Positions 1-12,459 of a stretch of DNA of 64,000 nt are shown piece by piece. A program made the translations under genes and the position numbers. The first letter of the stretch is position 1. The number at the start of each line of letters is the position of its first letter. The DNA is taken from contig QVRM01002114.1 in the NCBI GenBank assembly GCA_003439945.1, positions 248,001-312,000 on the forward strand. Direction: 5' to 3'. Source of the stretch: Dermanyssus gallinae. Taxonomy: Eukaryota; Arthropoda; Arachnida; Mesostigmata; Dermanyssidae. The notes beneath the pieces were generated by a model. The model had not been told where the DNA came from. It did not search any database and worked only from the letters and a program-made list of their open reading frames with translations.

Positions 1-874
1 CGCCTTGCTCTAATGATTAAACATTCTGAATCTGCCACCACGTAAGAGGGAGCTTGAGAGCATTTCAGATTGTTGTCCTATAGCTTTTTTATACTCCACG
101 TTTTAGAAGCTTGTATTGACTTTCTGTTAATGCATTCCGTCTTCACCTTTTTTACTAAATATCTATGCCTCCCATTTGTGAAAATTACCCTATAAATACA
201 ACAAACACGACTAACTTTCAACTCCGCTGGCTACAAATTACGGTAATAATCTTAATTTAGGACCAACACAAAATTAGTTTCATTTTAGATGCCTATTTAG
301 ATGCCTCACTACCAAGACAAGGTGCTTTGACTCAGTCGAGGAGAACGGTCTGCAGTTGCCGACCATAATATGGAAATCGAAGCACAGCCTTTCGACCGTT
401 CACCCTATGTACTAAATTGTTTAAGGATCTTTACAGCACTACAAGTCACGTTGAACAACTGTAAGGTTCAATAGAGGAAACTAATAAAAGACTATAGAAA
501 AATACGGTAGAACAATACAAAATACACTGGGAGGTACAAAATATGATTTTTGTGATGAGCAACTTTACGGACAGCCTAGCATTTAACAGCAATACATGGA
601 GCAACTGATTGCAAAGTGAGTGCTGTGTACTTTACTCTGGCACAGTGTTTTTTCTAGCAGGCTTCGAAAATGCATGGTGGACACATCACCTCAGCCTGCG
701 TCGCTAGGGCTCAAAACCACTAAACCCGGATTCCTTCCCACTTTATCAGGCTCGGTAACGCTTGACGCACAACGCTTTTCGAAGCCGTAGGAGGGAGCCT
801 GCCGGCACTTCCCCTCCCACGCTCACTACCTTCTGGTCACGACCACTCATCTGAGGATGCCACGTGAACCTCTC
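1..874. other. Intergenic sequence, no gene seen
   Basis: I see no host exon here. The right-hand part (about 600-874) reads on the minus strand as untranslated sequence downstream of the LINE ORF1 that stops at 875-877, so some of it is probably transposon. The left part is ordinary AT-rich sequence. Confidence 0.4.
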
Positions 875-1780
875 CTACTTAGGTGTTGTCCTGGGCTGTG
901 GGTCCTTGGCTGTCCTGAGCCCAAAATGACGTAACAGCTTGATCGTCTCATTGAACGCTTTCCTTGTGACATTCAACGGTTTAGGTTTGCCTGGACCATT
1001 TTTAACATCTTAGGCGGATCTAAATTCCCTACGACTATCCAGTCGCCTCCGGGGTCACGAGCAACCGCCGCGCCCTTCCCCTTTCTTATGCTTTTGCGTT
1101 TTCCCCATTTAACCCTTTTTTATAGTTCCTCTCCGGTGCAATCTCCCTCTGCTGCTCTCTTCAATCTCTTTTGGGGTCGGCATCCTCCCTACGGAACTCC
1201 CTGAATTTCTGCACTTTCCTCCTGTAGAAGAGGTAGACCATGCTGCCTGCCCCCGTCCACCCAGACTCGATACCTCCACTTTGCAATCTTTAACCATGTT
1301 GTCCAGGCTGCCAAATTCACACAAACCTTACTCGCAACTTTATTACTCTTGCAAGCTAGAGTTTTGTGGCACTGTTTTTTGACATTTATGGCAGTAAGGG
1401 CCTCAGCCACACCTCAGACCCGCACTACTTTGACCTTAGTTTTAGGGTTTTATAGGCCAGAAGGTCTTTTGCCACCGTCAGTGGCACGACCACCAGGTAC
1501 AATACCTCCGCTCTACAAAACATTGGTTCACTTGCTCCAATCTTTACCTCCCTCGGTAAGGCATCCCAAAGAGCCCCTATCATCTCTTTATACAAGGAAG
1601 GGTTCACCATAGGGCGACCGTGCAAGTCGCCGTCGAGTCCCGTCGGTCGGCCTGCATCTTTGTGTATTCTTGCTGCTACCAGCTCTTTTTCCGCGTTTTC
1701 TCGATGCACCTCCAGCCGAAGAATCAGCTCATATTCTTGCTTTGGGTAACCCCGCGCACGTTTGTCCCGACTTCGCATGG
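875..1780 (-). pseudogene. Decayed LINE ORF1 (Gag-like), R1-type
   Basis: Read on the minus strand, this is a broken Gag-like ORF1. The upstream part (1778-1425) is charged and helical. The next part (1410-1189) carries cysteines placed like a worn zinc-knuckle region. The last part, read to a stop at 875-877, contains GPGKPKPLNVTRKAF and LRHFGLRTAKDPQPR, a basic proline-rich tail. Stops and frame changes separate the pieces, so no intact protein can be made. The layout resembles ORF1 of R1-clade LINEs. The reverse transcriptase on its right belongs upstream of it in transcription, so the two are probably separate copies lying head to tail. Confidence 0.45.
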
Positions 1781-1966
1781 CCTGATGTGGATTTTAGGTA
1801 CCCGAAATGTGTATTTTTTAAAGGGACTAACTGGAAAATGCGGTATGCATACGCGGACACTCCCACAGGGACTGCACTCGTTTGCAAGTGTGGGCCGGTA
1901 GTGTGGGGCCCCAACAAACTAAAAACCAGTCATGTCCCAATGCCTGCAACAGATGGAGAACTGTGA
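1670..1966 (+). other. Open plus-strand stretch of unknown origin
   Basis: A 98-codon plus-strand frame whose second half (about 1750-1966) has protein-like composition, with segments such as CVFFKGTNWKMRYAYAD and ALVCKCGPVVWGPNKL and four cysteines. It overlaps the start of the minus-strand ORF1 remnant, so it could be a shadow. I do not recognise the sequence. No clear splice acceptor or signal peptide is seen. Confidence 0.2.
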
Positions 1967-2124
1967 TAAGCATAACTTCAAATGATCGAAGGGGGAGAGT
2001 AGGAATTTAGCTGTCGCGGGATGCCCTGCAAGGTGATATCATGTAATAACGGGTTTTCTTCTTCTTGGCGTGCAGAATAATTTCCATAGTGCAAAAGATG
2101 CAAGTCCAGCATCGCATAAACTAA

Positions 2125-3882
2125 TCATAAACTGTATGAGCGTTTCAAAGGTGCCGTCGTCAGCCCTAGGTACACTCGCACGCTGAGAGGCCCACTCCGG
2201 GCACTACAAAATTGTATGTTCAGGCGTGTCTTCGGTTTCGTTTTGGCATTTCTTGTAAAATGGAGATGTGGCTTTGCCAATTCTGAACAAGTATGTCTGG
2301 AAATCACCGTGTCCGGTGAGAACCTGAGTCATGTAGAACGTCAACCCGCCACCTGCTCGGTACACCCAGGCCCTGATATCCGGGATCAGAGTCCTTCCCT
2401 CGTCCTGAATGGAGTCCCATTCGGCCTGCCAAATATCGAAGGTTATATTCCTTTCCCCCGCCTTCTCCTTTTCCGGGTCTTCCCATAAGCGGCGTCGCTC
2501 ATTTGCTTTCAAGACTATGGGGACTGTACTAACCAGAACAAGGACGGCCACTGCGCTGACTGTTTTATAGGCCATCGTGATCCGCAGAGCAGCCACTCTT
2601 TAGGCTTTGCGTAGCGTTGCCCTGTTGCTGGCTGTGTATAGTGCGGTTGACGGCCACACCGAAGCGGCAAGTAAAACTATGGACTTAGCCACGTACATAA
2701 TAAGACGCCTTTATGACTCCCGTTTGGCATCAGCCGGGCTATTGTGTGCGAGACCTTAGTAGCCTTTTCTGCTTTAATACGTATGTGGGGTATGTTCCCG
2801 TAGTCCCCTGTCCAGGTGCATACCGAGCTAACGGGCGGTCTTGGCAACCTTGTTCTCCTGATTGTCTAGAGTTAGTTTCAATGAAGGGCACTTTCTTGGC
2901 CCAAATCCGGGAATGCCCTCACTTTTAATTGGCGCCAGTGTCAGGCCAACCCTCCTCATCAAGCCAGCAATCGCTGCCAGGGCGTGGTTGGCCCTTAGTT
3001 CAAGTTGCTGGGGTGAGCAGGACTGGGCCACCTCTGCAAGGCCGTCCGCGTGTGCCAGCAGTTCAATGCTTTCTGGAAGGTTGTTTAAACCGTCATCGTA
3101 TGCCAGGTTCCATAGAAGGGGTCGTAGAATTGATCCCTGGGGTACCCCGGCCGTCATGTCAAACTCGGAGTCCTCACTGACTATACGCCTCCCGCGCAGG
3201 TAGGGCTAGACTCTCTTCTTGAGTAGTGTGTCTAAGATTACCTTTTGGGGCAAGTAAATGCGTTTTTAACGTCCAGCCTCCTCTGCAAAGCATCCCACGC
3301 GGGACTCCACTATCGATTCTATGCCATTGACCAGCGTCCTAAATAGGCGGATTGGTCTATAGGAGTTCATCCCTTTCGAAATAAGTGCCAGATTCGCTTT
3401 CTTCCAGGGAGGCAGTTGCTGCGGAGATCCACCACAAAAAAATATTCCGCATGTTCCAGGATAGTCACCACGTTCGGGAACCCCTTAAATAGTACTTTCG
3501 AAGCCGAGACCGAAATGCCATCAGGGAGGTTTAGTCCCGCTAGACCAGCACTGATCGCATCGGCAACTTCAACATTATCGTAGTGAGGTGGCGGGTTGAA
3601 CAATGCGAGGTTGAAACGGGGTGACCCTGTTCGTAAATAGATTGAAAGTCCACCTACTGGTCTTCCCCGCTCTCCGTCTGGAAGACTCGCTAGCAGATGA
3701 AAACCTCGCATCTCATTGAGATGCAGTTCCTCTCGCATAAAAATTTCCGTCAAGAGTACAATGTCCACACCTTCGAACAAACGATCTGGTGCTAGCTGTA
3801 AAGCCCCAGATAAACATTCACAATTACAAAGCAATATTTTGCAGCGTGAGCAGCATGCAACTGCATTGGCAGAAGGCGTCAT
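2125..3882 (-). pseudogene. R1-like LINE ORF2 remnant: endonuclease fragment joined to reverse transcriptase
   Basis: A degraded non-LTR retrotransposon polyprotein. From the right: an APE-type endonuclease N-terminal part (VDIVLLTEIFMREELHL, then GRPVGGLSIYLRTG), then directly a reverse-transcriptase entry segment (LPDGISVSASKVLF), WKKANLALISKG, SYRPIRLFRTLV and the palm segment TAGVPQGSILRPLLWN. HADGLAEVA replaces the catalytic FADD-type box, so one catalytic aspartate is altered. The C-terminal part has LTGHGDFQTYLFRIG followed by a C-x(n)-EHT zinc-like end. Frame changes near 3418, 3157 and 2600 and a large deletion within the endonuclease show it is dead. R1-clade members usually encode over 1000 residues here. 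Confidence 0.7.
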
Positions 3883-4253
3883 TGCTGCCTAGCTGTTAAA
3901 CCATGCCCGTCAGTTAACTCTTCGCCCTAGCCTGAGCCGGTGGAGCCCCCAACCAGCGCCGGAAACTCACGCCTTTCGGCCAGAAGGCGCTACTTTAAAC
4001 TTTACTAAAGCCGCTATCACCAAAGGCCACGCAGAAGACGGAGTCCGGCCAGGAAACTTTGAGTTTCCAAATAGCACGCACTACAGTATGCCTGCCGGTT
4101 AGCCAACCACGCAGCTGTTCTGCCGACGTTGCCCGGTTGAAGCCCTCTAAACGGAGAGCTCTCATGGGCAACACACGGTTGTTACACAGTGTTAGCTCAC
4201 CCAGGTCTACTTCAGCACTTCCTGCTCGAAGAGGACGGTGCTTCCTAATTGCG

Positions 4254-4508
4254 TTAGTTTCGCGTTTTTCTGCTTGTGCATTTGAGAGGCATCGCTCGGC
4301 CTCGGCCCCAGGCGTCCATCCTGCTTCTCTGGGCTGTTGCTGGTCGATTCACCACTTTCACTCGCAAGCTTTCTCTACTTTTTCTTCTTCTCTCCACGAG
4401 CAGGAAGCCTTCGTCGTCCAGCTGATCTACGTTGGCTGTCCCTGTACAGTCCATTGTGTCTACAACCGGGTCGCGCGGCTGCAGCAGAGTCTGACGGACA
4501 TTAGACAC
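4254..4508 (-). pseudogene. Possible ORF1 fragment of the same LINE
   Basis: An 84-codon minus-strand frame with an acidic-to-basic segment (QLDDEGFLLVERRRKSRESL) that looks like the linker of a LINE ORF1. It lies upstream, in transcription order, of the endonuclease fragment at 3882, which fits ORF1 position. No zinc knuckle is visible. The assignment rests mainly on position. Confidence 0.3.
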
Positions 4509-5009
4509 TTTGCAACTATAACGTTTACTTCACTATTTTACGCTTTTTTTTTAGCTCTTTAGTTGAGTACGATATGAGCTTCATACGACCGTAGATCAGT
4601 TCAGACTTGTCCGCGATTTTGGTGCCAAACGAGCTAGAAGGTTCACAAGTCCGAAGTTTAGCGATACACTGCAAATAAGGGCACCTACCTATGAATACGA
4701 AGTTGACTGATAAAAGTGTCTTGAGGACCTACCGGCGCTTCTCCTGCAAAGACGAGCATGCTCGCGCGGGGAAGACACCGGTGTGTCACACCTACTACAA
4801 TTTTGTGCAAATCAGACAAATTCCCCCGAACGTAGATCGGAGACGATGCGTAGTGTAGTGATGTCCAGCATCGTCCCCCATTGCTGTGAGGAGGAAATGG
4901 CCTATGTTTTCTGATTTGCAGAATGGCAGACAGCCTGTTACGCTTGCCAAAAGGATAAGCACAGAGACACTTTTGGTTTCGCCAAAACCTACGCCCATAA
5001 GCAATACCT

Positions 5010-5011
<2 letters not shown>

Positions 5012-5065
<54 letters not shown>
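5012..5065. repeat. (TA)n microsatellite
   Basis: An almost perfect TA dinucleotide tract of about 54 bp. It creates spurious Tyr-Ile frames on both strands. Confidence 0.97.
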
Positions 5066-5067
<2 letters not shown>

Positions 5068-6100
5068 CTATGCGAGCGAGAAGCCACTTTGCAAATCTTA
5101 TATGACTGTCCACCAGCTACTGAAGCAATATGACTAAGGCTGAAGATGCCGCGTTCAGTACGTTAGGAATGCCGCGTGCAGTACCCTACGAATGTTTTAT
5201 TTCGGGAGTGCAAAACTAAAGTCGAACTGGCCAGACGGGATGTCGGGAGGTGAGCCGTATTCAATACCTTGCACTTTTGATCTGGTGCTGCATGCGAGAG
5301 TCGCCACGTATATACCTAATATGTTCAAACACTGCTCTCCACAAGGAGTAACGATTGGTGCATCTACCACTTCGCCTGCAGAATTAATAAACGTTTACTC
5401 TCTCCTATATATAACTAAAAATATGTCGACCTTCATCAATATTCCACATCAGTATCACACTACTTTGTTTGCCCTTTGGGTTATCAGAAGTACTACCAAT
5501 GATTCACTATCATTTTAGCTAGCAAAGAACAACCCTTAGTTAGGTTCACTAATATTCTCAATTTATTAACATATTTAAAATCAGCCGTGCTTACAAGCAG
5601 GGCTTTCTGAAAGGAACCATAGTACATTGTATTAGTTAATTCAGTTATCACTGGTCAATGCATGAAATAATACGTGTATGTGCCTTGTAGGTGTCTTTAA
5701 ATTGTATATGACCAAACCGTAATGCTACAAATTATGGCAAAACACTGGCAAACAAATCCTACATTTGTACTACCTCCAAATCAATTGTTTCTACTGCAAA
5801 ATATATAGAGTGTTAGTATTTTGTTGGTGTAAAAACATGTAATGGATCGATCGGGATTTCTCTGATTCAATATGATTCTTCAAAAATTATCATTACTATA
5901 TCAGTCGCGGTTGTCCGTGCTACAGACCTATTTATTCTCCTCATCTCTGAACTTCGTGTTATAGATGGGCATGTATTGAAGGACGAGCTTCCAATCAGTG
6001 AAGTAGAGCAATGTCGCGGTGGCCATACCGCCGTAAAGCGATGCTGACGGCATCCTGCAACGAAGTACCAGATCAGTATATATATATATATATATGTTTT
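5066..6100. other. AT-rich intergenic sequence
   Basis: I see no exon, RNA gene or recognisable transposon in this stretch. Confidence 0.5.
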
Positions 6101-6104
6101 TTTT

Positions 6105-6235
6105 TCTTCGAGACTATAAGGTATTATAGAGCTCGTTAAAGCAAATATTTTGTTTCCAATGGAGTACACCGTCGTGTTTGTGAGAACATTTTCTATAGGA
6201 CATACGACGCCGGCCAGAAGATGTGACATAATCGT
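6105..6235 (-). repeat. Foldback-family repeat, partial copy
   Basis: About 130 bp that matches, in reverse complement, the segment at 12620-12705. The shared core includes an accGTCGTGTTTGTGAGAACATT-like string and AGAAGATGTGACAT. It is one of three places in the window carrying this family. Confidence 0.5.
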
Positions 6236-6382
6236 TTAGAAGAGATTTCAAACAATTGCAAACATTGAAGTTATAGTTTTAGCATATATAGCGTATAATG
6301 CCCCAAAATCATAACTCTACAATAATTCACAGCGTTCCAAACTAACACATCCCGGCATGCACAATGGCAATCACTTTGGTGC

Positions 6383-6559
6383 ATCTATGGCAATCTAATA
6401 GGCGGTTGCGGAGTAATTAAGGATTTCCGGCGGGCACGTCGAGACTGAGTGCATGCATAAATGACCTAGAGTGATTTATCTGATTTAGTAAGTTGCCGGA
6501 AGGTTTCCCGCTGGAAAACCTTTATTACTCCGCAACCACGGATCGGATCGCCATAGATT
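6383..6559. mobile_element. Short inverted-repeat element (MITE-like)
   Basis: Two arms of about 52 bp (6383-6434 and 6507-6559) are imperfect reverse complements. Both carry ATCTATGGC at the outer end, GGTTGCGGAGTAAT in the middle and a CCGGCGGG/CCCGCTGG inner end. The spacer of about 72 bp has no coding capacity. The structure fits a non-autonomous DNA transposon or foldback element. No target duplication was identified. Confidence 0.55.
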
Positions 6560-6639
6560 TGATACCCAAATGATCGGCAAGCGCAATGTATATGCGTGTG
6601 GTGTGAATGGTCATATAATTATGAGGTTTATGTTTTTGA

Positions 6640-6935
6640 AATATGAAACGTGAAAGCTAAAAACAGAACTTTAATTTTTACGAATTCTTTGTGGCTTCTA
6701 AACGACCATGTCGCATCCTCTAGCCGGCGTCGTATGACCTTCAGAAGAGGACAGAAGAATGCTTTTATTACGAGCACGACGGTGTGCTTAGTTTCTCTAC
6801 AGGGGAACTGATTGTCTTTTTTCTGCTTTGTGCGCAACATATTTTGTGCTTCTATGTCGGGCGACAACACCAGTGTCACAGGTTTAAGTAATTTCACTCT
6901 CAGTCCGAAACAGGACTTCTCTGCGACCACGATCT
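6640..6935 (+). repeat. Foldback-family repeat, longer copy
   Basis: Shares a series of blocks with 12600-12830 in the same order: GACCATGTCGCATC, AGCACGACG..GTGTGCTTAGTTTCT, TTTTGTGCTTCTATGTCG, ACACCAGT and CACTCTCAGTCCGAAACA. The two copies are diverged, with small indels. The minus-strand open frame across it is a by-product. Confidence 0.6.
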
Positions 6936-6984
6936 ATTGAAAAGAAATTGCTTCACCGAGCTCTACAACTCCCTATATCGCTCT

Positions 6985-6985
6985 T

Positions 6986-7051
<66 letters not shown>
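6985..7051. repeat. (CA)n(TA)n microsatellite
   Basis: A short CA tract (6985-7000) runs into a TA tract of about 50 bp. Confidence 0.97.
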
Positions 7052-7052
<1 letters not shown>

Positions 7053-7599
7053 CCTGCAAGCAGGGCTGAGAAGAGGAGCGGAAGATCGACAGCGTTAGGA
7101 TATTTTTCTTTCTGTACTCTGTCATCCTTATTTAACAAACCAATAAAACAATGAGCAAAGATGGCTGAGATACTTGGCTGATGGAAAGAGAGAAGATTAG
7201 ATCACATCACAGTAGATCAAGTGCAATATAACATGCAGCACGCGGGCTAACGGAGAAGCTTCCCATTTTAGTGAAAAAACCCTGAACACACCGACACAGA
7301 GACCTGACGAACTAGTGGTCATCGGTCAAGCAAACCATCGGCCAAATAGAAACACTAGCAGCACAAACAATATTTGTAGCAGCAACACTAGTGATGGTGG
7401 TGGAACTAACTGCAATTGCTTAGAGCCTGTAAATTAGCAAAGTAAAACGAAAGCAGATCCGATGGAAGTAATTGTGCTAGCTTATTTGTGCTTCGCCCCT
7501 CTGTCTGTTTGTCCGTCAGTTCATACCAGATTTTGGCCAATTCCATCCACTTGGCCATGACTGAGCCGACTCAGAGAGACCACAGAACGCCTACAGAGC

Positions 7600-8290
7600 A
7601 ACCGGAATCAACCACGGCAGCAGAAGATTAGGCAATCGATGAGAAATGGGTCCGCTCTGCGCGTTTCAGCGAACGATATTGCTGCTTGCTGGCTGCTGCA
7701 GTGCAGGGCCGACCTTAGGACCGACCGTAGGCAGATGACGATGCTGATGTTGTTGGTGATTTGCGCCCGTCGATGTGGCTGCCGCCGAGAGGAGCTGCGG
7801 TTAAGACGACACCGATGAAGAAGAAAAGGCAGACGACGTTGTCGTTGTCGTCGAATTAACCACCCGCACATCACGGTGCAGATGAGTCTAAGACCGTACG
7901 CACCAGCTCAGCTAAAAAACAAAGAAAAAATATATATGTATATATATATATAATATTGAAATAACTTACAAAAATTATGTCCGACACACGATCAGTATTA
8001 GGGTAATTCATTCATTTTCTTTCATATTTGTGCCACAAAATTACATCATATTTCATATCACCACTTCACTGCTGGCGGAGATGGTGGTATGGACGGGGGT
8101 GTCGGCCGCTTTTGCTCGGCCGCTGCGCTTACCTAAGCTGAACGGGCAGTCGTCGTCGTCGTCGTCGTTGTCGTCTGCTCTGCTGTTGTTGTTGTTGTTG
8201 TTTTTGTGTTGCATAGCAGTAGTATTTGGGAAACGTGCTCGCGTCGTGGCGCTATTGTGCTGAAACTTCGAAAATAGAACTATTTTCACA
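7600..8290. other. GC-richer island with CGT/GTT triplet tracts; possible promoter or 5' UTR
   Basis: This island stands out from AT-rich flanks. It contains several short (CGT)n, (GTT)n and (GTC)n runs (7830-7855 and 8150-8205). A possible splice donor, CA|GTAAGT, lies at about 8290. Triplet-rich GC islands like this often mark first exons or promoters in arthropods, but no start codon with a convincing protein is seen. The poly-Ser/Leu frame here is translation of the repeat. Confidence 0.3.
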
Positions 8291-10274
8291 GTAAGTGCAA
8301 GTCAATTGTGTCGCAAATTTTCAGCGATCACCGCTCAACTGTGACCGATTAGTGTGCAGTGCTCTAGACATTTGAGCATCTATTGAAGTATTTTTACGCG
8401 CTTCAGTGGAGAATACGTACAAAAAACGTTTACACGATTAACAAACTACCGTATGATTATTCATCTGCCGACAACAGCAAGTGCTAAACAAGAGATAATT
8501 AGGCAGAATAAGTTCGACTAGAACACTCCAACTAATCATGACAACCCGCTTCTTACAGAACGACCATGTTTCATACATTGCAGTACTTGTCATCCCAGTT
8601 ACCTTTACAATTTAGAGTAATAGTACAGTATTCAGTGGCATTTAATAATAAAGTCAGTGGATATATTAATAAAGAAATAACAACAATTAGAGTATGGTCG
8701 TAGTATCACAGTAATTTTCATGTAGCTGAAATATGTTTATCTATAACATGGTAATTTATAGTTCGTATTAATGTATGATAATATTTTTCCTTCATAAATT
8801 CAGTGATGCACATTCCCTTTACTCATTATCAAAAGCGTTCCATGATTTTGCCGTTACCTTATCCGATGATTTAGGTCTATAGTTGCGGCGCAAATTGAGG
8901 ATTATGCGAGGTGGAGTGTTTAGATTTCTGTTGGATACAAAATAAAATGTCAATCTGAAGGTAACACGTCACGGAAGTTCTGATTCATATTTGTAGCATG
9001 ATGGTTTTTAAGTAGCTGTTGATAGAATAATTATGCGGTACACTGTTATCCCTCCAATAGCAAAGTATGGCTCTTGAAGCGATATTCTCTACAACCAGTT
9101 TTTGGTTATAAGTGCTGTAGATGCTGACCTGAACAGTGGCAAACAATACGCTATATAGCAAAGAAATTACGATTTTTATGCAACGATCATCACATTAGAG
9201 AATATGTCACTAGCTTGCTTGGCTTGTCTAGTTGAACCACAATCTGTTCAAGTTTGGCAATTTAAGTTATTATGTGATTTGGGAACGTCAATGAATTAAG
9301 TAATCAGCAAATTCGTTACCTTTTAATTCGCATTTAGGAGCGAGTTGATGAATTTTTGCAATTGTATTGGTGAGGGACTGGTTCTCTGTAGTGTAACCAC
9401 GGTGTTGCCGTCTCTAGTGATTTGCACCCTGTCGCTTAACTAAGAATGAAAGAAAGCTATAGGTCCTTCAGTGAAATGCAGTTTTATGAGTATTTCCATG
9501 ATACTAGTTTTATCTAATTAATTAAGTGTTTTTAATACGTCATCTTATTATTTATACAATATGTCATCTGCGCCGTTACCGTCACCATCACCTATCGATT
9601 ACCGATGGTGATAACGTCGATAAAGTTAGCCAGTGATGAATGAATATTACACTGAACTCTTCTGATGGAATGGATCTAATGTTTAAGTCTACTCGTTTAC
9701 TTCGTAGACTAAGGAATAAGTAGGGTTTTAATCTAGGAGCAAGTAAGAGTTATAGATCCTCTACCAAGTCGCCGAGAGGTGAGATAGTATAAGCCCAGGT
9801 TCAACATGATTTATCAATGTATTCAACATGTTTGATCACTAGCGATTAGATCATTCGCTAATATACACGACATCGATCCTTCAGTACTTCGCATTGATTT
9901 ATTCTCTCTGGTTTTAAACTTCTTCGTAGCGGTTGTTGTTTGGCTGACTTACCACGGACCAGCGGCTATAGAGTTCTTGCTTGTTCGTACCATGTATGGC
10001 ATCATCAGGGCGTTCACCAAGAACAACACTCGTTTTGGTGACATTTGCCATTACTTGTATTCAGTATGGAAAAGTTCTCTATAGTGTCGAATATTCCGTA
10101 TATATCCGAGTTCTTTTTTTGCTAACTTCGCTTTGCATTTATTGTTTCCAACGTAATAGAGTTATTGTAACAGCCATTCACAAATGTCGTTGAACTGGCC
10201 GATTTTTCATATGCTGCTTAAAAAGGACTATATGCATATAAGGTTTGCAGAATGTTATGAGACATAACTATTGT

Positions 10275-10276
<2 letters not shown>
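8291..10276. other. Intergenic sequence, nothing recognised
   Basis: About 2 kb of AT-rich DNA without coding, RNA or transposon signals that I can support. Confidence 0.45.

Positions 10277-10316
<40 letters not shown>
10277..10316. repeat. (TA)n microsatellite
   Basis: A 40-bp TA tract between intergenic sequence and the SDA1 5' flank. Confidence 0.97.
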
Positions 10317-10322
<6 letters not shown>

Positions 10323-11064
10323 CGCATGTGGTGTCTTTGGATTACGTGAGTTCGGTGATATATGCCGTTTATCATTTAACAGAGCTGTGCTATGTTCTCG
10401 TCATGGATTCTAATGAGCAGCATCAAATAGCCATTAAGCGACTATTCGTTAAAATTTGCACCTACATACTAGTTTTGGTCATTTTTGGTTTGTTTTTGCT
10501 CAATTCCAGACCATAAGGATCCTGTCTGTCCTGCAAGTCTGAACGCTCGCATTAAGAATCCAGAGGGAGAATTGTCAATCTCTCCAGAAACTATACAACT
10601 GTAAAAAGTGAGTGGGTGGGATAGGATGTTTATTGAAGAGTAAAGAACAAACTTTGCCATTTAGAGACTATATTTGTTATCTTATCATTGCTAAAACTTA
10701 GTAGACGCACTCTATACATATTTATTCATTATTTTGTTATTTACTCATCAAAACAAACACAGTGCTGCAGTGCTTGCAACATAGTGATTTGACTTAATTA
10801 TCAGCATAATTGCAATTTTACAACGTATGCTTTCAAGATTTTGTCACTGTGTTAACAATTCGATTCTTAAAAATTCATTTTTAATATAATTATTTCTTAG
10901 GCATTCTCTTCGTCTTTCATTGCATTTCAGAAATGCTGGTAAAAAGGTATGGTGTACTTAAGGTGAATGTATGTAAGGCGTGTGATAAATTTACCCGTAA
11001 CTTTGTTGTCGTGGTTTGTGTATCTGTTATTTCTATTGCATGATATTTCTATGTATACCTCCAG

Positions 11065-12414
11065 ATGAAGCCTCGTCATAATAACCAGTTGGCTCATTCG
11101 CTCCCCCAACTTCAGAATCTCGTTAAGCGGGACCCCAGCTCCTACAACGATGAGGTACGAATATTCTCGTCTGACTATATATATATATATGTTGAGTTTG
11201 CATAATATAAAAACCGGTGCAGCTTTGTACCTATGCGGTCCGCCTAATGAAAGCATTTATGGCCGTAGTGCTTAATACATATAATATTTTATGATACATA
11301 CACAGACTCTTACTTTTTATGATGAGACAGCAAAGTTTTCAGTAAGCACTCATATGGCTCAGTATTGTTCAGTTGCGAAGGCGTTCGTAAAATGAATGTT
11401 GTGGTAATTAATAAAAAATTAATGTAGTAATTAATAAAATTAATGTAGTAATTAATAAAAAATTAATTAAGTAAAATGAATGTTGTGGTAATTAATAAAA
11501 AAGTGGTAATTTGTTATATATTTTGTTCATGCTTATACATTGCTCATGTAAAAATCCTAAGTGTTAGTTTATTACACCATACAGATTTTAAAGAATTTAT
11601 GGTGTACAATTCGTGGATTTGCTTTTTTTTTATTTAACGTCACAATTAAATTTAGTTCATGTTTAATAAACATAATTATTTTCACAAATCACAAATAATT
11701 AACAGAAATACTAAACGATTATTTGTATTCTGTGTTGTGATCTGTTCGGACTCATAGCGTTTACAGTTAGTGGTGCAGGAGAGTGTGTCCTACCGACATA
11801 GTGGGTGTCTTATGTACTAAACACCCGTGCATTTTCCTCTCGCATAGGACTGTTTTAGCATTACTATATTAGCCTTGGACGTTATTTAGCTCATACGGTG
11901 ACTTTTGCCTCTCAATAATCTCCTCTACAAAACTTATATTAGTGTGTCAGGTTTGCTCCCATTGAGCATATAGATGACGATGTTGCCGACAACCACAGAC
12001 AGGCGGAGCTCTTTCTCTTCGACCGGAAATGTGTGTTCCGCGAGAAAATTTCAGAAAAATCTCCGGATGTTCCACGAATAGAAACCTTGTTGCCCTTATA
12101 ATCTCACCTTATATATTTCCAGCGCTGCGAAGCCTGTATTGGGAATTGCTGTTTAATTACCCCCTTTTATGTTGTCTGGCAATTTCGGCGGCATCCCGTC
12201 TACTGCTCTGGTGCAAATCCTTCATGCTCTGAGGTCCGCTAATACTTGGGCTTAAGTCCTCAGTCTCCAGGATGCTCAGAGTTTATCGCCTGCTTCTATG
12301 TTTTTTCAAAGTACCGTGCTGTCCCGTTCGTTGGTTTCGTGAGAGTGTAGAGCTTATTATAGTAATTTTTTTCCGAAGTAACTTGGCGTCTGGGAAGTCT
12401 TGTTCCGAGTGAGA

Positions 12415-12459
<45 letters not shown>

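Noticed and set aside
4685..5137. Frames with long Tyr-Ile runs, here and at 6948, 10271, 15447, 46235, 55836 and 58402
   Set aside because: They are translations of (TA)n microsatellites and have no other protein-like content.
8030..8289. Poly-Ser/Leu frame on the plus strand and poly-Asn/Asp frame on the minus strand
   Set aside because: Both come from CGT and GTT triplet runs. There is no family resemblance on either strand.
9580..9625. Short palindrome-like sequence around ACCATCACCTATCG
   Set aside because: The stem is short and imperfect. It could be chance in AT-rich DNA.
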